A stretch of 64,000 nucleotides of DNA, from assembly GCF_900009135.1 (NCBI RefSeq), contig NZ_LT797701.1, forward strand, positions 764,629 to 828,628, read 5' to 3'. Both the position numbers and the translations under genes were made by a program. Below are positions 58,060-64,000 of this stretch, piece after piece. The DNA comes from Planktothrix sp. PCC 11201 (GTDB lineage: Bacteria; Cyanobacteriota; Cyanobacteriia; Cyanobacteriales; Microcoleaceae). Position 1 is the stretch's first letter; each line of letters begins with the position of its first letter. A model generated the notes under the pieces. It ran no database searches. It saw only the letters and a list, made by a program, of their open reading frames with translations, and had not been told where the DNA came from.

Positions 58060-58726
58060 ATGGCTATAGCATTTACCGATAGAGAAATGCAGAGAGCATG
58101 GAGAGAAAATAGGTCAGCTTATGGTTATGAAAATCCTAAAACTAATGCTCATAGGTTACTCTTATTTTACGCTGTTGAATGTGGTTTGAAAGCAATGTAT
58201 ATGAAAAGAACAAAAAAACATCGTAGTGATTATTTCCTATTCTTGGATATTTGCTGCTTTAACTGATTTTAATGGCAGATTGCAAGCTAGAGATATTGTC
58301 AGATTTTTGTATAATGCGGCAAAAATTACAGTGGAACAATCCAACAATATTCAATTTGAAAAATGGTCTACTAGCAGACTTTTACCGCCCCAATCAATCC
58401 GTAAAGCTTTAAAACCTTGTAGTGAAAAGAAAGTAGAGGAAGCAAAAGAAGAATATCCAGAGTTTGAAAAATGGGTTGAGACACTACGACAATATTCTGT
58501 TGAACTACGCAGCATTCCTTTTGCTGTAGAAAAGTTTGGTATGGAACCAAAAACCGTTAGAATATTAGAGGACATGGGAGTGATTTATGAAGATAAAGAA
58601 AAAGAAGATATAGCTCGTTTTTATATGCCAGAAATATTTCGAGAAGGGTTGGGTTTTTCCGGCACAGGAGCGCGTCCCCGTGTGTTAGCATTAAAGAGAA
58701 AAGTATTAGGACGAGGTATTATATAA
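58060..58726 (+). pseudogene. Deletion-fused relic: start of one gene joined to the end of an ATPase gene
   Basis: A good ribosome site (AGGGGG) and ATG 58060 begin MAIAFTDREMQRAWRENRSA...TNAHRLLLFYAVECGLKAMYMKRTKKHRSD, which looks like a small HEPN-like cyanobacterial protein, but the frame soon ends (TGA 58264-58266). From about 58226 another frame reads SWIFAALTDFNGRLQARDIVRFLYNAAK...IARFYMPEIFREGLGFSGTGARPRVLALKRK to 58726, resembling the C-terminal end of a P-loop ATPase without its ATP-binding half. The two halves overlap by about 40 bases in different frames, as expected from a deletion between two neighbouring genes. Family names are recalled impressions. Confidence 0.6.
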
Positions 58727-58770
58727 AGATGGATAATTTCAACGCTAATTCACATAATTTTTTGTTAATT

Positions 58771-61056
58771 CTATCCCACAACTCGATAAACAAAATTAAA
58801 CGTCGCCCAACTATTAATATCGAGGGCTAAATCATCAGTGATAATCCCCATTTTTTCTAAGGTTGGTTGACTACCTCTATTCAAATCTTGTAAAATTGCA
58901 TCCGCAATATTCAAAGGATTAGAAACTCGATTAAATTTTAAAATACCTTCATTCTTATTAACATTTCTATCTGAAATTTCTAATGTTTCTAAGAAGGGAT
59001 TATGACTTAAAATAACGTGGGTTTCTACTAATCCGGTTGACCCTTTGACCATTTCTCCTATCATTTCTGTAGAAGAATTTCCACTATAAATGTTAGCGGT
59101 CGGTAAACTCAAGGATTTGCCGGGTGCAATTTGTTGTTGTTGGGGGTCAAAACCTGAATTAAAAATATAAGTTTCTCCTTCACTATTCATAGAAAACACT
59201 AGGAAATAAACGGGAAATTCCCCTTGATTTTGGAGTTGATATTGTAAACGACTTCCTAGAGTTAAGGTGACAATGCCGATATTTTCTGAAGCGGTAATCG
59301 TGGGTTTATTTAAACTAGACTGAGAATTAATATTATTAGTATTTTCTCGATTGATAGTATTAAAAACTCCTGTGGTTTTTCGTTTAATTAAAACTTGAGA
59401 TTGGGGGGCTAATAAATTTAAAGACGCTCTCACTTTTAAAGATGAGGAACGTTCATTTTCTGTTGATCTTAATAACTTAATTGCTAAACGGGTTTTCAGT
59501 TGAGGAATTAACCTATTCACCGCCACTTTTACCGCTTCTCCTCCTTCGCCAACGGTATCGGGAAGTAAGACTAAACCCTTAGAAAATAACCCATATCTGC
59601 CCTGAAATAAAGGTGATAAAGGTGGGTTCAATGCTTGAGCAATAGTGGTATCGGTAACGCGACTAAGGACATAATCCGCAGGTTGATCACCTGCTACAAT
59701 AGTCATCCGAGGAGAATCGGAAAACGCGCTGGTTGCATCGACCCGTTCAATGCGAGATAATTTCGGATCTAAGGCGATTTTTAAATCAATTTTTCGAGGT
59801 AAAATCCGAATTGATTCTTGCACTTTTTGTCCAATTCCCAACCCCGAAAATGACGTTAAATTATTGTTTTTTATTTGGGTTTTGGCATTTAATCCTGTGC
59901 GAGAACGCAGTTGTAAATAGATAGGATTTTCTAAAGAATCAGACTCTGGTATAATCGTTAATACACTATTTAAACTATAGGAATCTAACACAAAAGCTGG
60001 CAGACCAGTTAATAAAATTTTGGCTATTTTGCCGTTATCTTCAACTCCGGTAATTACACCATCAACCGGAGGATAATTAACTAATAAATTCCCTAAAGAA
60101 AATTCTGATTCAGTTTGAGGATTAGACCCGGTTAATGTGCGGCGTAGTTGGGGTTGTTGACATGATCCCACAATTTGTTCTACTTCTCCCGCCACTCGAC
60201 GGATTTGAGCAGATAAATTCCGGGGTGAACTTGCCCCCCAGAGGGTTTGGGTTAAGATGTAAGTGAATAATCCCGCATTAAAGCCGTCCCATCGACCTTC
60301 TGTAGAGATTTGGGAAGGTTTGGATGCGGATAAAACTATCCCTGGTAAACCAGGTTTTCGTTTTTCTAATTCTTGACGGGAAATACCTAAACTAGATAAT
60401 AGTTGATTTTGTAAATCTAATTCTGCGGGATTAATTTCCACAGTTGTGGGACTGGGAATAGCGCGAATTTTTAGAGTCCCTTGTTGATGATATCCTGGAT
60501 AAATAAAGCTTGTATCTAAAATATTAATTATATTAGAAGTTTTTAGCGATCGCAATAACAACCACAAGGTATCCTCTAAAATATCATTAATAGCTTCCGG
60601 TTCTGATAATGCCACATCAACAGGAAGGTAAGAATATTGAATTTGAGATTGATGATCAACCGAATTATCCCTGGGAATACAACTGCCATAACCACTAAAG
60701 TGAAACAGCACTAAATCCTCGGTTTTAGCCTGTTCAATTAAATGGGAAATAAATCCCGATTCAATTTGATTTCTAGTAGCTGTTTCGTTGGTTAAAGTTA
60801 AAATATCATCGGGTTGAAAACCGAATTTATAAATTAACAAATTCCGTTGTAATTCCACATCCGTTAAACAGCCTTGCAACGGTTCTTCAATGCGATTTGC
60901 AGTTGGATATTGATTAATTCCAACTAATAGGGCTAACTTCCGTCGGGTTGGCTGTGCCAAGGCTTGATAAGAACGATAATACAGTCTTTCATTAATCCCC
61001 AGCGCCGCCAGAAGTAAGCCAGCCCGTTGTAAAAATTCCCGTCGTTTTAGTCCCAT
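58771..61056 (-). CDS. Caspase-fold protein lacking catalytic residues (pseudo-orthocaspase)
   Basis: 761 residues from ATG 61054-61056 (MGLKRREFLQRAGLLLAALG, a Tat-like or signal start). The p20 caspase fold begins K-L-A-L-L-V-G-I-N-Q-Y near residue 40. The catalytic His position reads F-H-F-S-G-Y-G-S (Tyr in place of His in SGHG) and the Cys position reads I-L-D-T-S-F-I-Y-P-G (Ser in place of Cys). Thus both dyad residues are replaced (Y and S). Beyond residue 330 lies a DUF4384-like beta-rich region (VYFLVFSMNSEGETYIFN). It is probably a non-proteolytic exported binding protein. Confidence 0.85.
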   Translation of the reverse strand: MGLKRREFLQRAGLLLAALGINERLYYRSYQALAQPTRRKLALLVGINQYPTANRIEEPLQGCLTDVELQRNLLIYKFGFQPDDILTLTNETATRNQIESGFISHLIEQAKTEDLVLFHFSGYGSCIPRDNSVDHQSQIQYSYLPVDVALSEPEAINDILEDTLWLLLRSLKTSNIINILDTSFIYPGYHQQGTLKIRAIPSPTTVEINPAELDLQNQLLSSLGISRQELEKRKPGLPGIVLSASKPSQISTEGRWDGFNAGLFTYILTQTLWGASSPRNLSAQIRRVAGEVEQIVGSCQQPQLRRTLTGSNPQTESEFSLGNLLVNYPPVDGVITGVEDNGKIAKILLTGLPAFVLDSYSLNSVLTIIPESDSLENPIYLQLRSRTGLNAKTQIKNNNLTSFSGLGIGQKVQESIRILPRKIDLKIALDPKLSRIERVDATSAFSDSPRMTIVAGDQPADYVLSRVTDTTIAQALNPPLSPLFQGRYGLFSKGLVLLPDTVGEGGEAVKVAVNRLIPQLKTRLAIKLLRSTENERSSSLKVRASLNLLAPQSQVLIKRKTTGVFNTINRENTNNINSQSSLNKPTITASENIGIVTLTLGSRLQYQLQNQGEFPVYFLVFSMNSEGETYIFNSGFDPQQQQIAPGKSLSLPTANIYSGNSSTEMIGEMVKGSTGLVETHVILSHNPFLETLEISDRNVNKNEGILKFNRVSNPLNIADAILQDLNRGSQPTLEKMGIITDDLALDINSWATFNFVYRVVG

Positions 61057-61064
61057 TACCAAAA

Positions 61065-61144
61065 ATCAGTGATCAGTGATCAGTTATCAGTTATCAGTGG
61101 TTAGACTTGCCACGGCTCGTCTATAACCCTTATCAGTGATCAGG
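61065..61144. repeat. Heptamer tandem repeats upstream of the pseudo-caspase gene
   Basis: Units of CAGTGAT/CAGTTAT at 61067-61100, then again at 61130-61142 (TTATCAGTGATCAG). They lie in the leader between the pseudo-caspase and sat genes. Confidence 0.75.
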
Positions 61145-61194
61145 TTAGAATTGAAAAACAGCTAATAAACTATTAACTATCATATTAACTCTGA

Positions 61195-61232
61195 CACTGA
61201 TAACTGATTACCAATAACTGATTACTGATTAT
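61195..61232. repeat. Heptamer tandem repeat at the sat 3' end
   Basis: ACTGATAACTGATTACC... with units of ACTGATT; it overlaps the last codons and stop of sat (minus strand AATAATCAGTAA). Confidence 0.75.
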
Positions 61233-62397
61233 TCGTTTTCATGGCTTTAATCAATTCGTTAGCAACTTCCGGGCGGGAAAATTCCGGGGGTGGAAGTTCT
61301 CCCCGACTGAGTAATTCTCTTACCTTAGTTCCTGATAAATGAACTCGCTGTTCTGGTGAACTGGGACTGGTTTTGCTGGTTGCCATTCCTTCGGTCACCT
61401 TACAGTAAAAAGCGTGTTCAAACATCATCGGAGTAATACCTAATTCCCCTGGTTCAAACTCATCGAAAATATATTGAGCATCGTAGGTGCCATAATAATC
61501 ACCTACCCCGGCATGATCTCGACCCACAATAAAATGAGTACAGCCATAATTTTTCCGCACCAGCGCATGAAAAATTGCTTCCCGGGGGCCAGCATAACGC
61601 ATGGCGGCGGGATTAATTGCTAAAATAACCCGTTGTTTAGGATAGTAATGATCAATCAAAATTTCATAGCAGCGCATCCGCACATCCGCCGGAATATCAT
61701 CGGATTTTGTTGCTCCAACTAAGGGATGCAAAAACAAGCCATCAACGGTTTCTAAAGCACATTTTTGAATATACTCATGGGCGCGATGGATGGGATTTCG
61801 GGTTTGAAATCCGACAATAGTTTTCCAGCCTTTTTCTCGAAACATTGCCCGTGATTCTGCGGGGTCAATTTGATATTTCGGGAAGTAGGGATGGGACTGA
61901 CGCTCTAATAACCACACCGGGCCAGCGAGATTAATTCCCCCTTGATCATAAACCACCTTCACCCCAGGATGTTTTTCGTCCGTGGTGCGATAAACCTTCA
62001 GGGCTTCAGTTTCCTTGTCGTAGGAATATTTTTCGGTCAGTTCCAAAACCCCAACAAACTCACCCGTGGGGGAATCTAAACGCACCAAACCCCCTTCTTT
62101 CAGGGTTGAGGCGACTTCCTCCGATACGGACAAAGTAATCGGAATTGACCAAGGTAAACCATTGCTCAGGTGCATTTGGTCAACAACGGTTTTATAGTCC
62201 GCCTGTTCCATAAACCCAGTTAGGGGACTAAAACCCCCAATGGCGATTAATTCTAAATCAGAAAGCGATCGCTCATCCAACTGAACTCGGGGTAAATATT
62301 CCCCTTTGCCCAAAAATTCCTGCCGTTGGTCAGGAGTTGCGATACGATTAATCAGATGTCCACCGTGGGGAGCAATGGCGTCTAGTGATTGACTCAA
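61222..62397 (-). CDS. sat: Sulfate adenylyltransferase (ATP sulfurylase)
   Basis: 391 residues. It makes adenosine phosphosulfate from sulfate and ATP, the first step in sulfate assimilation. Single-chain type: N-terminal P-H-G-G-H-L-I-N-R, the catalytic [12 protein letters not shown] (about residues 198-209) and G-R-D-H-A-G-V-G near 292. No APS kinase domain is fused. The last residues (T-N-N-Q-stop) are coded by the heptamer repeat. Confidence 0.95.
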   Translation of the reverse strand: MSQSLDAIAPHGGHLINRIATPDQRQEFLGKGEYLPRVQLDERSLSDLELIAIGGFSPLTGFMEQADYKTVVDQMHLSNGLPWSIPITLSVSEEVASTLKEGGLVRLDSPTGEFVGVLELTEKYSYDKETEALKVYRTTDEKHPGVKVVYDQGGINLAGPVWLLERQSHPYFPKYQIDPAESRAMFREKGWKTIVGFQTRNPIHRAHEYIQKCALETVDGLFLHPLVGATKSDDIPADVRMRCYEILIDHYYPKQRVILAINPAAMRYAGPREAIFHALVRKNYGCTHFIVGRDHAGVGDYYGTYDAQYIFDEFEPGELGITPMMFEHAFYCKVTEGMATSKTSPSSPEQRVHLSGTKVRELLSRGELPPPEFSRPEVANELIKAMKTNNQ

Positions 62398-62962
62398 GGA
62401 TACCTCTCTGCTGCTAACTACAAAAATAACAATTATTTAATCTTCTGAATTTTTCTATCCTACTAGGATTTGTGCACAAAAAACCTAGGGGTTTAGTCTC
62501 CAGACCCAACCGAAACAAGAACAGCCACCCTCAAGCTAGGTCACGGGTATAGTAGGGAATCGGCAACCTTGGATCGGGCAACACCAGAAACAAGAGTTCA
62601 CTCTCTAGGTTTGAGTGTAGGATTGTTGTAATACGAAATCCCCCAAAAATACCACAGCAATAGTTCAGGACTTACGCACCCAACCAAAGAAACCGGGTTT
62701 TTTACAGTTTAAATGCACAACATATAACGCTAAACCTGGTTCTAAACTAGCCGTAATACTTTAAAACATTTGTAATGTCTACGGTGTTTACATTGAGATT
62801 TGACTTTCATCTATTGAAGACTGATTTAAATCATTTGTAGCTACATATTCCGTTCTGTTGGCAGAAACAGTCACCCGAAATAGTTTGACCTTTAACAAGT
62901 TCGGTGTACCGTAGTTCACCAACCCGATATAAAATATAAGCAAATTAAAATAACATCTCACC
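62398..62962. other. Intergenic stretch with repeat relics
   Basis: 565 bases between two divergent genes. It holds AGGACTTACGCAC (62669-62681, a motif common at cyanobacterial repeats) and a 19-bp relic of the IS630 end. No convincing gene: the minus-strand frame at 62788-63012 overlaps the start of the helicase gene and lacks a ribosome site. Confidence 0.45.
62704..62722. repeat. Solo copy of the IS630 right end
   Basis: ACAGTTTAAATGCACAACA is identical to bases 5241-5259 at the right end of the IS630 element. No other part of the element is found beside it. Confidence 0.55.
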
Positions 62963-64000
62963 ATGAAAATCCTGCACGGAACCTGGATTCCTGAAACAAC
63001 AGGTGATTTCATCGAACAAGGTGCATTTTACCTTTGGGTTGAAACTTCGACCCGCAAAACAAAGTCAAACCCGGACACACTCCATCCCCAACATCTGAAA
63101 GCATCGAGTTTAGAAGCATTTGTGCAAAATGAAATCGGGATTTCTGAAGATTATTCGCGTTTAATCTCGAATCGGATTTCCCTTAAATACTTTGCCCTGC
63201 CAACCCTTAATCAGCAACCGCTTCCTTCACCGGAATTAGCAAAATACTTAGAAACTGACCTAAACTTAGAATTTGAAGAATTTGCTACATGGGAAATTAC
63301 AACTTATCAATTGGTATCTAGTCGGAATAAATTTAATTCCCTCAACACAATTATAAAACTTCTTAAAGAGATTCACTTCTTCGCTCAACAAAAACCCTCA
63401 GAAATGAGCCTCGGTTCTGACCTCTTCTTTTGGTATCACTATACCCAATTATTTAAACAAATTCTTTACAAAGATCAATATATACCCGCTCTTAAATATC
63501 GTCAGCTTGCTGCTGCTAAAACCAAAGGCAAACGTGCAACTCAAACTCCGTTATTTGAAATTTATTCCGGCTGGGAAATTATATCAGAACAATATCAATC
63601 CTTAATCACTCAATCTATCAACTCAATGCCTTTAGCCTGTGTATCGGGTTCTCTGGTTTCTCAAAATCCGATTAAATTTTATAACCCAGAAACCCTACTG
63701 CGCCACTTTTCTGAATCCTTACTGCATCAAATTGTCACCCATACTCCTTTAACAGCTAAGTTTAATCAACAAATTGCTGATACTTTAGTACATCATTGTA
63801 TTCATCCAAATCCCCAAAATCCCAGAACCAGTCCGGCCGATTTGAAAGAATATCAACAATGGTTAGCTTGGAAGGAAAAACTCACCCACAGCCAAACCGC
63901 AGCCGCCTTTGACCTTTGCTTTCAACTCCAAGAAGCCACTCACGAACAAGATAATTGGCTGATTCATTTTTCAGTTTCCTCGAAACAAGACCCATCCTTT
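62963..64000 (+). CDS. SNF2-family DEAD/DEAH-type helicase, N-terminal part (runs off the window)
   Basis: 346 codons from ATG 62963 with no stop before the window ends. It begins MKILHGTWIPE and continues FYLWVETSTRKTKS, the opening of cyanobacterial SNF2 helicases, whose first 400 or so residues are a helicase-associated domain (SNF2_N-associated, DUF3670-like) before the ATPase motor. The motor motifs lie past base 64000, so this rests on the N-terminal pattern alone. Such proteins usually exceed 1000 residues and are thought to act in transcription or repair. Confidence 0.75.
   Translation, partial: MKILHGTWIPETTGDFIEQGAFYLWVETSTRKTKSNPDTLHPQHLKASSLEAFVQNEIGISEDYSRLISNRISLKYFALPTLNQQPLPSPELAKYLETDLNLEFEEFATWEITTYQLVSSRNKFNSLNTIIKLLKEIHFFAQQKPSEMSLGSDLFFWYHYTQLFKQILYKDQYIPALKYRQLAAAKTKGKRATQTPLFEIYSGWEIISEQYQSLITQSINSMPLACVSGSLVSQNPIKFYNPETLLRHFSESLLHQIVTHTPLTAKFNQQIADTLVHHCIHPNPQNPRTSPADLKEYQQWLAWKEKLTHSQTAAAFDLCFQLQEATHEQDNWLIHFSVSSKQDPSF

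Noticed and set aside
62788..63012. 74-codon minus-strand frame
   Set aside because: It overlaps the start of the helicase gene in antisense and has no ribosome site.

Overview
This window is chromosomal DNA from a cyanobacterium, most likely a filamentous, low-GC one of the Planktothrix/Oscillatoria type. The lineage call rests on genes seen here: crtP and crtB for carotenoids, cytochrome c6 (petJ), solanesyl diphosphate synthase, a Tab2 photosystem-translation factor, a DUF928 protein, CHAT and caspase-like proteins, and a CHASE2 cyclase. Many GCGATCGC (HIP1) octamers and heptanucleotide ACTGATT/CAGTTAT tandem repeats support it. The genus is a guess.

Layout. 1-3.3 kb: 5' part of rsmA, a TPR protein, an L,D-transpeptidase and a coiled-coil protein. 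3.3-5.7 kb: a site-2 protease gene cut by a complete IS630-type element; removing the element plus one TA restores the reading frame. 5.8-7.0 kb: a YhaV-family toxin gene behind an unrecognised 229-aa gene. 7.2-13.8 kb: a sugar-nucleotide epimerase, a CHAT/TPR protein, a DUF928 protein and a CHASE2 cyclase. 13.8-18.5 kb: manganese/zinc ABC transporter genes (no permease gene beside them), sds, a 0.9-kb gene-poor stretch and murI. 18.7-23 kb: sulfiredoxin, Dps, an HTH/GrpE-like protein, then a partner-switching set (STAS antagonist, receiver-PP2C phosphatase, anti-sigma-type ATPase). 23-29.2 kb: an adenosine deaminase-like gene, purA, a frameshifted small gene with its coupled partner, hypD, and a petJ-petR-petP copper-switch cluster. 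29.4-40.6 kb: membrane proteins, rodA, a VOC protein, TPR proteins, a DUF39 protein, crtB and crtP.

40.8-48.5 kb holds a two-gene ATPase/Toprim cassette that looks like the PARIS anti-phage system, followed by two P-type ATPases. 48.6-58.7 kb mixes housekeeping genes (kinase-WD40, msrP, hisC, tab2, avtA) with decay products: MITE-like repeats bounded by CTATAGCAATCC, an Rpn-type nuclease with a tetrapeptide repeat, a dead antitoxin gene next to a MITE, and a deletion-fused relic. 58.7-64 kb: a caspase-fold protein lacking both catalytic residues, sat, a relic of the IS630 end, and the start of an SNF2-type helicase.

The main points for follow-up are the PARIS-like pair, the YhaV toxin with a non-standard partner, the pseudo-caspase, the cleanly reversible IS insertion, and the dispersed repeats, some of which supply the stop codons of neighbouring genes.
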